Below, piece after piece: positions 26,871 through 38,740 of a stretch of DNA of 64,000 nucleotides (the stretch's first letter is position 1; each line of letters starts with the position of its first letter). The notes under the pieces were generated by a model. The model was not told where the DNA came from, ran no database searches, and saw only the letters and a list, made by a program, of their open reading frames with translations. The position numbers were made by a program, and so were the translations under genes. The stretch spans positions 1,004,501 through 1,068,500 of the forward strand of contig VCAZ01000099.1 of NCBI GenBank assembly GCA_005784505.1, given 5' to 3'. The stretch is from Bagarius yarrelli (taxonomy: Eukaryota > Chordata > Actinopteri > Siluriformes > Sisoridae).

Positions 26871-27042
26871 CACCTACCCAAAACATTATGTACTCACAAT
26901 TAAATCCAAAACCACCCAACGGGGTGGGAAACTAGCAACCCGGGCTGATGACGTATCTTAGCTGTGCACACACACATATGTTGCCATGCAGGTAGGGAAG
27001 CCCATAATGTTTGGACCCAACATGTCTTGGTCCTCTGCCTTT

Positions 27043-27286
27043 CACAGAATATATAAATACATATAAATAAATTAAAACCCTGATGACTGTATGATTGAGA
27101 CTTCTTCACCAGCAGAACAAAAAAATATTTTTGAAGACCCATCACCTATTGTCCTATTAAATATCCTATAAATATATAATAACCATATGATACTATATAT
27201 ATATAAAATAACTGTATTGATTATCAACCAGGAACAAAAATATTTGAAGACCCATCACTATTGATGTTGTGTATTATCAGTATGTG

Positions 27287-27375
<89 letters not shown>

Positions 27376-27619
27376 CATACATACATACACACATACATAC
27401 ACATATACACATATATACACACATACATACATACATACATACACACAAATCTCTTCAAATCCTGATAACAATCATACAGTTATATATGTATTTAAAGGTA
27501 CAATAGGTGATGGGTCTTCAAAAATATTTTTTGTTCTGGCGATTGAAAGTCTCTTCAAATCCTGATAATCATACAGTTGAATGGTTTTAATTTATTTACA
27601 TGTATTTATATATTCTGTG
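27043..27619. repeat. Large inverted repeat with TA/CATA microsatellite core
   Basis: The left arm 27043-27155 and right arm 27498-27619 are reverse complements with indels; both contain GAAGACCCATCACCTATTGT. Between them lies a third partial copy (27231-27262), a perfect TA run (27292-27371) and a CATA-rich run (27372-27444). Confidence 0.85.
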
Positions 27620-27849
27620 TATATACACACACACAAGCTCAGATTAAGTATAATGCTGGATAAAAAAAACTTACCTGAATAAATCTCTATACTCCAAAAG
27701 CTTTGACACAGCAGGATCAGATCACCGCAATAATAAGTCATGTTATATACTACGCTATAAAACAGGTGACTAAATACTACTCAGAAATTCACTGGAAGCA
27801 GACGTGGACAATCACAGGTTTTAATTACTGCATTACATTTTCTTGGGTA

Positions 27850-27945
27850 GATTTTTCCAGAGTGACTTACATTTATCTCTTCTATACAACTGAGCAGTTG
27901 GGGGTCTTGCTCAGGGAGGCCAGCAGGGGCAACTTAATGTGCTGT
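27850..27945 (-). mobile_element. SINE tail fragment
   Basis: AGAGTGACTTACATTTATCT and GAGCAGTTGGGGGTCTTGCT match the reverse complement of the family-1 SINE tail. The rest is lost. Confidence 0.6.
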
Positions 27946-29123
27946 CAGCTTAATGTAATTTCCCAATTAGTTTTCTGTTATGTTCATTTGGGGGTTTTGT
28001 TAAATTTGTTACGAACTATTTGCTGTTATGTTGGAAACGACTATTTGAGCGAAATGACTTCTTTATTTAGTAAAGAGGATGTGCACCTTATATCCAATCC
28101 CGACCAAAGGGGAACTACATATATTCAGCGAACCACAAGAAAACTCATTTATAGGAATTCAGAATTTAATACATGCGTTATGCACAAACTAAACCACAGG
28201 GACACCATCGTACAGTCATTATATACCATCTTACAAACAGGTTATCGGGATAAAATCCATCTATGTTACAAATCAACGCATAAACACTTAGACTAAATGA
28301 TTAGGAACATTATTACTACATTATGCAGAAAACTTTATAGTGCAGTTAGTAACAGTAATAAAATTCTGAATATAATAATAGGACCCGATTACACACTGCT
28401 GCTGTAGTTGAGCTAATTTATGCATAAGCTATAGGTTACTATCAAAACATACCAAAATCAGATCACACTATATTAACCAAACAGGTTATCTAAATAAAAA
28501 TCCACATATGAGACAAATCCATGCTCATGAACCCTTAATAACGCAGCATGCTTTTCTGTGTTAAACAAAATGCTTCTGCTTTTGTGGAAACCTGTTGACG
28601 CTTAATAGAATGAAATATTGACGCAACGTTTTCTCAAACTTTTACCTTTGTAACATTCTTATTTTTTTTGTTAAACAGATAAACCCCGATGAATGGGGTA
28701 TATGGTAAAGGCCGTATTTCTTTGCAAGAGCTCAGCTTTCTGTCTGCTTTGGATGTGGTTATGTGTAAAAACAGAGCAGGTCAGCTGGGAGTATAAATAG
28801 CAGGTTACAATAGGGTTAGCCGGAGCACGTACACACCCTGTCATTTTAGCCTAAATAAACTTCAACTTCGCTTAAGTGAACTGAGCGCAAAAAGAGGAAA
28901 AGGCTACTTTCGGTTCCGACGCAGAGCAGGAGCTTCACATTTCTCCAGCTACCTCTTCCTCTAGAATCTCCAGTGCTATAAAGATATTTCCACAAACTGT
29001 GACAAAGCTTGAAAACAAACACTGTGACTCATTTAACCCAAAGCTAAATTGACAGAAATGATTGTTATTCATTTTACGTTTGTCTATTACTTTTACGTTT
29101 ATAATATCCAGCGCATCTCAATA

Positions 29124-29234
29124 TAAGGGCCTTAATCAAGGGCCCAACAGTGGCAACTCAATTCCCAGTGCTGGGAATCAAACTCATGATCTTTGGATCA
29201 GTAGTACAACATCTTAAATACTGAACCACCGCTT
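29124..29234 (-). mobile_element. SINE fragment
   Basis: GGGCCTTAATCAAGGGCCCA and GGGAATCAAACTCATGATCT match the reverse complement of the tRNA-like SINE head region. Confidence 0.6.
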
Positions 29235-29599
29235 ATATAAGTACTAAAACATGGATAGACGTGACATATTTCACAATTTTGTGTGGGTTAAAGTCTAGCC
29301 AGAAGCTCTGTATTATTTTTATATAATCAGGGCAATTTATCCAGCAGTTCCAGCAGTAATGTGCTCTAATGAGCTTGTTATAATGCAGGACTGTTACTAC
29401 AGTGACAGTAACACAGGAAATTGTCTGGTAAACACTGCGCATAACAAAAATTAATAAGCAAAATGAGCTTTGCAAACATGTTTTTCATTGAGATAAAATG
29501 TATAAACATTAATATAGTACATTTTTGGGAAAGATGCATTTGGTTTGTATTTATGGGATACTACATTTCAGTTTGTGCATACGATCTGACCATTAAAAT

Positions 29600-29955
29600 A
29601 TATATATATATATAGTATAGTTAAGCGTCGTGTAAAGGAAATCCGGACGCATAACATCCGCCTTGTTGATGATGTCACATGGCAACCATCGTCACAGTAG
29701 CGTAAATTAAAATTTGTATAATGTTAACTTAAATAATGATAAACAAGCGCAATTCAACCACAAGTAATGTTTTTTTCCTACTAAAAGCACTTGCTGCATC
29801 ACCGCCTTCTTAATTTTCACATATGATAAAACGACTTTTCCGCAGTAAGCAGTAATTCATCCGGGAACTTTTCACCTACTGTTTCTGCATACTACGAATA
29901 TTCTACTTGCCTCACATACTATATAGCAGGAAAGTGTGCGATTTCGGACGGAGCC
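29600..29955. mobile_element. MITE, third family (copy 1)
   Basis: It shares a series of short blocks in the same order with 58575-58890: GTCACAG(T/C)A(G/A)CG(T/C)AAATTAAAA, CATCCGGGAACTTT, and a CACATAC...CTATATAG stretch near the end. This is a common teleost type with paired 'TAGTATGC'-like ends. The class is uncertain. Confidence 0.5.
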
Positions 29956-29976
29956 ATTGTATACCATGGGTAGAAC

Positions 29977-30230
29977 TAGGGTTGTGTATTGGCAAGGGCG
30001 TCCCGATACGAAACATACCCTGACACAAGATATCGCAATACCATAAATAACGCAAATTTTAAAAAATAGCTAAAAACACAACAAATACAAAATCAGGGGC
30101 CCCTTTATGGTTCGGAGAACGACAGAACGAACCGAGGGCTTTAAGATAATGTTATGTAAACGTAATTCATTTGACATAACGTTTAAAAAAAGATGATAAT
30201 TAGTTGTACAGATATTTTTAAACAGCCCTA
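29977..30230. mobile_element. hAT-type MITE, copy 3
   Basis: The element starts TAGGGTTGTGTATTGGCAAG and ends with AAACAGCCCTA, mirror images of copy 1's ends. The interior shares ACAACAAATACAAAATCA with copy 2. Confidence 0.7.
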
Positions 30231-30710
30231 CGTATATCGCAAGTGATAACAGGAACTACCTTGTCTTGATTAATACACAGCTGTAAAGCATAACATGTCA
30301 TTCATTCATCAACCACAGCGGCTGAAAGCACTCCAGAGCAGGCGGTTATACCGAAATTATAACCCAAATATATAATTAAATATATAAACACAATTATAAG
30401 TGCACTAAAAATCGAGCAGTTATGCGAAACGTTTGAAATGACATAGTTCAGGAATCAGACCATCCTGACGTGAATTCTTTTTAATGAACTGCACAGTCTG
30501 GAAAACATTACAGGAAGGATGATATATATTTGAACAGTTTAGTTTAATATTATGAAAAGCTTCTGTTGTGTGTTAGTGATTACGTATCATTCTCTGGTTT
30601 AACTTCCCTTTAAATTCCATGACTAGTCTGAACTCTGAGTTCTCTCCAAGTGTGAATGAGTTTCCTCTGCTAACTAAAACCAGTCAGTAGGTGGACTGGA
30701 CACAGTAAAT

Positions 30711-30779
30711 TCTCTGGTGGGAATCGAACCCCAATCTTCCAATTAGCAGTTCCACACCTTGACCACTGCGCTACCATTT
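30711..30779 (-). mobile_element. SINE head fragment
   Basis: GGGAATCGAACCCCAATCTT and TTGACCACTGCGCTACCATT are the reverse complement of a tRNA-like promoter region. It runs straight into the polypyrimidine tract. Confidence 0.7.
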
Positions 30780-31276
30780 CTCCTTTCTCTTTCTTTCACT
30801 CACTCACCACTTTCACATCACTCACTCACCTTGCCTTTCTTTCTTTCACACTCACTCACCACCCCTTTCTTTCTTTCTTTCACTCAAACTCCACCTTCTT
30901 TCTTTCACTCACTCACCCTTTCTTTCTTAATTTCTTTTCTTCACTCACTCCCCCTTTCTTTCTTCCTTTCTTTCACTCACTCCCCCTTTCTTTTCTTCAC
31001 TTTCTTTTTCTTTTTTTTCACTCCCCCTTTCTTCTTCTTCTTTCTTTTTTTTTCACTTTCCTTTCTTTTCACTCACTCACTCACCATTCACTTTCTTTCT
31101 TTTCCTTTCTTTTTTTTTTTTTTTACACTCAATCACCCTTTCTTTTCTTTCTCACCCTTCTTTTCTTTCTTTCTTTCTTGTTTCATTCACCTTTTTCTTT
31201 TAATCGCCCTTTCTTTTCTTCTTTCTTTCACTCACCCATTCTTTCTTTTTTCACTTTTTCTTTCTTTCCTTCTTTT
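30777..31276. repeat. Polypyrimidine tract (CTTT/CACT rich)
   Basis: About 500 bp is almost purely pyrimidine plus CACTCA interruptions on the plus strand, with motifs TTTCTTTC and CACTCACTC. In the psd3 transcript it is GAAAG-rich. It gives a spurious 173-codon ORF. Confidence 0.9.
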
Positions 31277-32240
31277 TTAAATTATAGCAGTTTACTCCCT
31301 GAGTAAAGTCCAGTAGTGAATTTAACTTTTATTATATTTTTGTCTGCATTTATTCCACTCCATTTGCCTGTAAATGAATTGAATGAATGAATGAATGAAT
31401 GAATGAAGCATTTCAATAAATCAACACATGGACTATTACCCACATGTCCTCAAACTAACATTTGCTGGCAGTCTTGAGTGTCCAAACGAAACAGTGATTC
31501 TTCGATAAATACATTTAAACTTAATTAGTAATAATAATTAGTGTAATCATTTTATAAATATAGCAGTATGTTAAATTTATTGCGATTTTAATGCTGTTAG
31601 CACGAACCTACACAAGAGCTTTATTCAGTAATGAGTGAGGAAACGTTCCTGCACCAGGAAGTGCATAATACTAAACCATAAAGGCAACAAACAAATAATA
31701 ATATAAAATAAACCGAAAGTAAACGCAGATTAAACTCAGATGTCTGGTGATTATTATCTTTATTATCTTTATTTTTCCATAGGGAATGACAGAACCCGCC
31801 GTTATTCGGGTGGAAGTCGGGGCTGTGGTGTGGTGGTGTGTTGTGTTGTGAAAGCGCTTTCTGGAAGCACTGAGGTAACAGATTTCTGGCGCACATCTGG
31901 AAAAACTCCCACAAACACAACACAACAAAAAAAAACACACATTAAACCTCAAAAATAAACTTTAGCCGCTTTATTGCTGTTTTTATAAATAGCTGCAGCT
32001 TTTATTCCATTTCACACGGAAAACAGAAAGAATCTGATGCGAATGATTAACTCCGCTAACGCTATAAACACCGCGGAAACCTTAAAATATTACAAAATTA
32101 ATACAATATGCAGAAAATAAAGGGGAAAACCAGCTAAAGACGAAGCATGTGGCTGGAAAGTTCAGCGGATTTTTTTCTCTTTTGGCGCTGAAAAGTTTCT
32201 TTGACTACAAACACGTTTACCTTCGGGGTTTTTTTTTTTT

Positions 32241-32273
<33 letters not shown>

Positions 32274-33150
32274 AAGCACTAAATGTCTGACTGATAATTA
32301 GACATGCCAAGCTAATGCTGCATCCGAAAACAGACTGTAGAAGTTTTCTGTTCGAATAAAAAAGTCGGTAAAATGGAGTGCTGCGTTCAGGAGCGAATGA
32401 AATGTTGTTTACCTGCAGTCTCCGGTGCACAGATCAGGTTACCAAAGCCGAAACTTTCCCACTGCAACCACAATTCCGGACTAAAGTCTGATTTATACTC
32501 CGACATCTCCTTAACATCCTACACACACACACACACACACCAGCGCGAAAAAACTTCACCAGACTGAGCTCATCCTCTTGCGGGAAGAAAAGAGGTGGTG
32601 TTTCCCACAAAGCACTGCAGCCAAGCAAACATGGCACCGAGAAAAAAGCAGCAAGTATCTACATCAACATCTACAGGTTCCTCTGCACAGTATAACCTGA
32701 TGATTCTACTGTTCTGTGCCACACGAACACAGCTTCTATAAGCACATTAACGCCACAGCATGTCTCCCACACCACTGGATCGGACAGCACAGCTTTCACT
32801 CCATGCTGATGGGGTTTGACTGAATTCTCTTTAAAGGAAAAGTTGATGACATACAGTCAAGAAATGGCTTCTAATTACTAAATGACGTCATACACGACTG
32901 ACTTATTCATTGATAAAAAAAAAAAAGACAGATCAGGGTGGAGTAATGTGACCAGACAAATGCATTACTATAGATTACTGGGGTTAGTTTACGAGTTAGT
33001 AATAAAAGGCAGAAAATACTACGGTGATTAACCAATAAAAACTATCTGTTATTTATTAATGAATTAAACTGATTGTATAGTTAATGGTACGTTCATTGTA
33101 CAAGCTACTTCCTGTATTCACCTATAATAAATCGGCATGTTCTCATTAGC
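31277..33150. other. Unique intronic sequence between pyrimidine tracts
   Basis: The interval contains a GAAT run (31378-31406), a TC run followed by a CA run (about 32240-32272), a CA run (32521-32540) and the ZNF143-like site with ATG at 32602-32676. No confirmed exon was found. Confidence 0.6.
32602..32619 (+). promoter_or_regulatory. Near-consensus ZNF143/Staf site
   Basis: TTCCCACAAAGCACTGCA matches the Staf/ZNF143 consensus at 17 of 18 positions by my comparison. Such sites mark promoters of many mRNA and snRNA genes. It lies 12 bp before an ATG (32631) in good context on the plus strand. Confidence 0.4.
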
Positions 33151-33216
33151 TGCTTTCTTTCTTTCTTTCGTTCTTTCTTTCTTTTATTCATTCATTCTTT
33201 TTTCTTTCCTGCCTTT

Positions 33217-33247
<31 letters not shown>

Positions 33248-33657
33248 AGATGTCTAATTAGATGACTTTATTTCTTTCTTTCTTTCTTCTTAGTATTCAT
33301 TCATTCATTCATTCATTCTTTTTTGTACTGCCTTTTACTCTTTCTTTCGTTCGTTTTCTTCTTTCTTTCTTTATTATCATAATTTTTCTTTTTTTTTCTC
33401 CTTTTCTCTTTCTTTCTTTCTTTCTTTTATTCATTCATTCATTCATTCATTCTTTTTTCTTTCCTGCCTTTTCTTTCTTTTTTTCTTTCTTTCTTATTTT
33501 CATTTCTTTTTTTTTCCTGCCTTTCTTTCTTTCGTTCTTCTTTCTTTAATTTTCTCTTCTTCTCTTTTTTTTTTTTTTTTCACTTTTACTCTTTTTTCTT
33601 TCTTTCATTTCTTTCCTACTTTTTTTATCCTTTTCTCTTGCTGATTGATACTTCGTG

Positions 33658-33699
<42 letters not shown>
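33151..33699. repeat. Polypyrimidine tract (CTTT/CATT) ending in long T run
   Basis: About 550 bp of CTTT units with ATTCATTC interludes ends in a T run of about 39 (33660-33698). An ATTCATTC run appears twice (33298-33317, 33428-33452), hinting at internal duplication. Confidence 0.9.
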
Positions 33700-34504
33700 A
33701 AGTTGCTCCTCTCCGGGGTTTCATTTCCTGCTCTTCGCTCCTCCTCACTTACTCATTTTATAAAAATACAGATTTTTTTTGCTTTTAATCATTTCCAAAC
33801 GCTTCCTTCCTTTATTACTGGGTGTAAACCGATTACAAACTAATACACCGTTTATTTCCTTTTACCCCATTTCACCAAACAAAATTCATAAAATAAGTGA
33901 AAGGAAAGTAATACAGACTCTGTAGTCGCACCCCTGAAAGAAAAACAACCTACCTAATGTCTGAACTCATGTTCTCTTGTTAAAAATCAACCCAACACAA
34001 ATCGTTTCAAGGTAAAAAAAAAAAAAAGTGTGACTTTGCTAAAGCAAACAATGAATACGTCAAATCTAAGCATTTCTCTTAAACTCTAAATACAACTGGG
34101 TTCAAGAACAACACTTACAAGTACTGCGAGTTTTCCTTTACCTTCAGCGAAATTCCATGAATTTTTCTGGAGATTGTGTGCTGATATGCAGGCATTTCCA
34201 TCCTGAGAGGATTAAAGAGCTCAAACAGGAAAACTCCAGTGCCTGCAGTGAGCAGCAGACATCCAGCTGAATGAGAAAGCGGAGCTCTGACATGAGGTTT
34301 TACTCATCTACTCATTGCATGTCTGATGTCTCTAAATGCTGCTCCCGTTCTCCTCAGCCGCGATTTAGCAAACACACACTAAAGTAATGGTATTTGTGAT
34401 ATTCGGGAGAAGGGAGTGTCCGAGCTTAAACTCAGCGTGGCTTTAGGGAGCGAGTCAGATGCCTCTCCTGGGTTCGGTCCACCCGTTCTCTACAACTGCT
34501 CCTA

Positions 34505-34574
34505 CTGACATTTACATTCACCACATGCCCTTATCCAGCGCAGCCCAACACCTTAACCAATAGGCTACCACTTT
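34505..34574 (-). mobile_element. Internally deleted SINE
   Basis: The SINE tail (TGCCCTTATCCAGCG, reversed) is joined directly to the head (AACACCTTAACCAATAGGCT, reversed), so the middle is deleted. Confidence 0.65.
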
Positions 34575-36700
34575 ATTCCACAAGATGAAATAGAACTGTA
34601 AACAGATCAAGCAAATAACTGAGATCTAGAACTTCATAGTTGACATGAGGTAACAGCTCACCAAATTTTGTCTTAGTTTGTATAAACACTGTTGGTTGGT
34701 TGCTCACAGTAGGAATGGGGTAAATTAGGTAATGGCTTGTGTTCTTTGTTTTACCACACAGTGCTTTAAAACTCAGACAATAAACACACACAGGCGCAGT
34801 GGTTATGATGTTTGACTGTAGCTGGAAGATCAGGGTTTGATTCCCAACACCGCCATGCGATTGTTCTCATATGTCATAATGTAAAGGCCTGCAATTGCAC
34901 GCTTTGACCAGGGTGGGTGCTGTGGCACAAGATTTATTCATTTGAATTATAGTTAGAATTTGTACTACTTCGATTTTTTAAAGAAAATTGAGAAAGCTGG
35001 ACTATTAATAAACATCTACTGGATAATTAGTCAAATAAATACAACTTTATTTAAAAAAATTAAGAAAAAAGAAAGAAAGGGTGAGTGAAAGAAAGGAAGG
35101 AAGAGAAAGGGGAAGATTGGGGTTCGATTCCCAGCACTGACAAGAACTCACTGCTGGGACACTAAGCAAAGCTTTTAAACCCCAATCATAACTCAATAAT
35201 AATTTAACTTTTTAGTTGCATAAGCTAAAATAAACGCTGATTAATTGACAAATCATTCCCATAATCGTTGATTAATCGACTATTCAATCGTTTTCTTTAG
35301 TTTCTCCTAAAATCCGTAATTTGCTATATCGTTAATTGAGGGTTGAATGTGTAGAGCATCAGTTTTCTTCTTTAATAAATAAAAGTCAGTGTTTTAACTA
35401 ATGCATCATTACAGTATGATTAATTTTTGCTGTTCTACCCACTATTAGAACAAAAGATTTTCTTACACACATACAGAAGCTTGTGTCATGCCGAACTAAA
35501 GACCTGTCACTTTGGCTAACCAAATCTTATTAATATTGCATAGACATCATTTGTGAGCTGAATCTCGTTTCCCTGCAATTACACTTTCAGTCAGACAGTC
35601 TTTTTTATAGTCAAGGCTACAAGTGCTCTGAAGAACATGTTAGAGAACAGCTGAACTGTCCACCCGCGGCGCGGCGTGCTTTGTTTCTCGTTATCATTTC
35701 TAAATTTTTTTGGAATGATAAATGATAATGATACAAGATGGCGTCCATATGGACTGGAAGGACAAACAGAGCGCTTCAGACCGAACTGCCTCAGTCTAAA
35801 AGAATGCGAGAATGAAATCATTTAGGCCGAGTCCTTGTTAGCTGTGGAGTATTAGCTCTACCCTCGTTTTTATTGACCTGCATTTCCTCTATGGCCTCTG
35901 AAATAATCTCTTGAGGGGAAGTAACTATAAGAAGGAAGTTATTCTTTTGCTATGACAAGCCTCATGCCTCAACTCAAACACAGATAACTCTCACTTCATA
36001 AAAGAAAAACTAAATCAAAATACTCTCTGCATTAGCAGACCAGACCAGGTGCCGGCCTTGGCTAAACATCAGCTCCGCCACCAACCCGGTACCGCCCCTA
36101 ATGGAAAAACGGTTTCAGAGACCAGGAACTTACAAACTAATGAATAAATCTCTGCTCATTTTGCTTTTACCAGTCAGGGCATTGGTCAGGAAAACACCTT
36201 TATTAACATGGGCGGGTATTAAAAAACAACTCGAACACCACTGTAAGTCTTTAAAAATCATAGAAAACAAATCTAAGTCTCCATTTTATAAGAAAAAAAT
36301 TAAAGGTAAATGCTAACTATAGCCTGATAGCACTGAAAGCGTATGTTCCACCATTGCTGCAAATCGCTGTCCAAGGCCACCAAGGACAACATGACCAGAC
36401 AATATATTGCAATACTATAATACCACAATACATTGTATGTTATTCGTTGGTTAAAAAATGTATATTACAGTTAGTAAAATACCAAACATACCAATAGAAC
36501 TGGATTACACGCTGCTGCTGTAGTTAAGCTAATTCATAAAGACCCATAAACTACATAAGCCTACACACTGGGCAAATACACAGTGGAAAATGGTGGCTTA
36601 ACCCTTTCTCTGCCCCCGGGGGTGCTGTACCACACCTGACCCTGCACTTTAACTCTAGCTTTGAGATTGAATTACAGACACAGTGAGAAGCTTCTCTCTT

Positions 36701-36914
36701 GGGCAGTGGTGGCTCAAATGGTTAAGGTGCTAAGTTGCTGATCTAAAGACCGGAAACACCTGGGTTCGAGCCCCACCACTGTTGGGTCCTTGAGCAAGAC
36801 CCTTAGCTGACCCTGTGCTTTGACCCCAACTTACTAAGTTGGGATATGTGAAAAATGTCATTTCATTGGCTCTGTACATGTACCGTGCACAATGAAGTTG
36901 AATATTATTATTAG
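36701..36914 (+). mobile_element. tRNA-derived SINE, family 2
   Basis: The head GGGCAGTGGTGGCTCAAATG is followed by TGGGTTCGAGCCCC. The tail is TTTCATTGGCTCTGTACATG, then TACCGTGCACAATGAAGTTG and a TTA-rich end. The tail matches the LINE-like piece at 15907. Other copies: 50595 and 53734. Confidence 0.85.
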
Positions 36915-37572
36915 TATTGAAGGTGAAGCAGTGACGTAATTATGCAGAGAAACTGTTCTACAAACCCTGAGCACTAAAGCACTGGGACATGCACACTTTC
37001 TATCTATACCTTTCAACTGAACACTTTGCTCATGCTTAAAAAAACCTCCCATGTAATTTCAGCCTGATTAACACCACCAGACAGCTCATTTCAGTATCAG
37101 TATCAGCAGCGACGGCTAGAAACTGACAGACTATTGACAATTGTGTAAATCCTAATGGAAACATGGTGACAGAGCAGGAGAGGGTCACTGGACTGAAAAA
37201 GTTCTCAGAGTCACATCTTCGTAAAAAAAAATATATTATATATATATATATATATTATATATATATATATGTATAATTGTGGTGAAATTTCTACAGTATA
37301 TATCGGTAACAGCAAAAAACTGTACCAAACTTAAAAGGTTAAAACATTACAAAACATTATGTTGTGAAGTTCCTTATAACAATAGGTTAGTTCCTCCTCA
37401 CACGTAACACAAGTGGAACTTGACTGGCCACAGATAAAGCTGAATTTAGCGTTAGCACCGCAATTTTTTTTGTTACATGTTTTTGAATGAGAAAAATATA
37501 CTTTAAGATTAACACAACTTTAGCACCAACAATGCTATAAAATATACTGCAATAAACTGGTTTTATTAAGAA

Positions 37573-37839
37573 TAATGTACAGCATTTACCTTGGAGGTCA
37601 GACGACTCCACTTGCTAACACACATGTCTGAGTAGCTATCGAGTGAGACACGGGATGCTGGGCGGATGTTACGGCGTTTGCTATGCCAACTAGCTGAAGC
37701 TGGCTTGTAATCCAAATTTTAGCTCACAACTTAAAGCAAAAAATCGATCGGCCAAGAGACGGCTCGTATCTCGAAAAACTTGTTAGATGAGAAACTCCTA
37801 AGACAGGTGCTACTATTAAAAAAGAGAGAGAGAGATATA

Positions 37840-37873
<34 letters not shown>

Positions 37874-37991
37874 GATATATATATATTATATATACATCCG
37901 CCCAGAAACATGTGTCTCACTCAATAGCTTGTCAGACATGCGTGTTAGCAAGTGAAGTCGTCTGACCTCCAAGGTAAAATGCTGTACATTA
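37573..37991. repeat. Large inverted repeat with TA-rich core
   Basis: The left arm (37573-37669) and right arm (37894-37991) are reverse complements of about 97 bp at roughly 90 percent identity. Both carry CCTTGGAGGTCAGACGACT (reversed in the right arm). The core ends in a TA run (37836-37893). Confidence 0.9.
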
Positions 37992-38003
37992 TACTTAAGA
38001 TAG

Positions 38004-38013
38004 ATAGATCGAT

Positions 38014-38052
<39 letters not shown>
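38004..38052. repeat. GATA microsatellite
   Basis: About twelve GATA units occur, with one GATC interruption near the start. Confidence 0.9.
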
Positions 38053-38740
38053 TGGGTCTATTTATTACCACATTTTACACTATAAACATGTTTCATACAT
38101 ACAGTGTTTGGGATTGTTTTTTATATAAAAAATGACGATTATATTGCCTGGAAATTGCTAACAGTGAAACGAATGATGTGCATTTACATTCAGAAAATTT
38201 GTACTGCAGTAAACTCACCTCATATATACAAGTCCCAGTGTATATATTCTCTTTGAAAATTTATTATCTAAAGGGAGTCATTATCTTTGCGTGTTTACGA
38301 GAATATATATTGTGCCCGGGAGCAACACATGTGTGTTGCACTAGACATGTCCAATCCTCCCCCACTGATTCCCAACACTCCTCCACTTCCCTGTCTGGGT
38401 TTCAGCAGTAAGATAACTTTAAAACTCCAGAGTCTGGATAAAGGTAATACGATTTAAAACACACTCAAGAGGACAGCGGACAGCCCGAGACAGCATGTGT
38501 TAGTAGAACAGCAGCTACACTGTTACAGCACTTTGTGGGACATTAACAAATTCCTTTGAGAAGCTAAAAACCTGAGCAAACATTGTTGTCTGGATTTCTT
38601 GCTCCTCAGTGATAACCAGAACAATTTTGCCCTTGACAATAATCCATCAGACGATGAAGTGCATGCTGTGAAGTAGTCTGCTTCAAGGGCAAACGGGAAG
38701 ATGCAGGGCTATGACTCACACCCACAGTACACACTGGGCA

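Larger units (their letters stand above)
22350..30776 (-). other. 25-kb intron, distal part
   Basis: No exon was found. The interval contains MITEs (22901-23456, 24612-24763, 29977-30230), a palindrome with TA core (27043-27619), dispersed-repeat copies at 26269-26870 and 28335-28480, SINE fragments (27850-27945, 29124-29234, 30711-30776) and AT-rich sequence. Confidence 0.7.
33700..38740. other. 25-kb intron, middle part
   Basis: No exon was found. The interval contains a SINE (36701-36914), SINE fragments (34505-34574 minus, 34795-34935 plus), a dispersed-repeat copy (36325-36570), a TA run (37230-37270), a palindrome (37573-37991), a GATA run (38004-38052) and MITE-like sequence at 35200-35360. 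Confidence 0.65.

Noticed and set aside
27703..28296. 197-codon ORF on the plus strand
   Set aside because: It includes a reversed SINE tail, has no recognisable domain, and its composition is that of AT-rich intron. I see no splice or promoter support.
30759..31280. 173-codon Phe/Ser/Leu-rich ORF
   Set aside because: Stop-poor polypyrimidine tract, not a gene.
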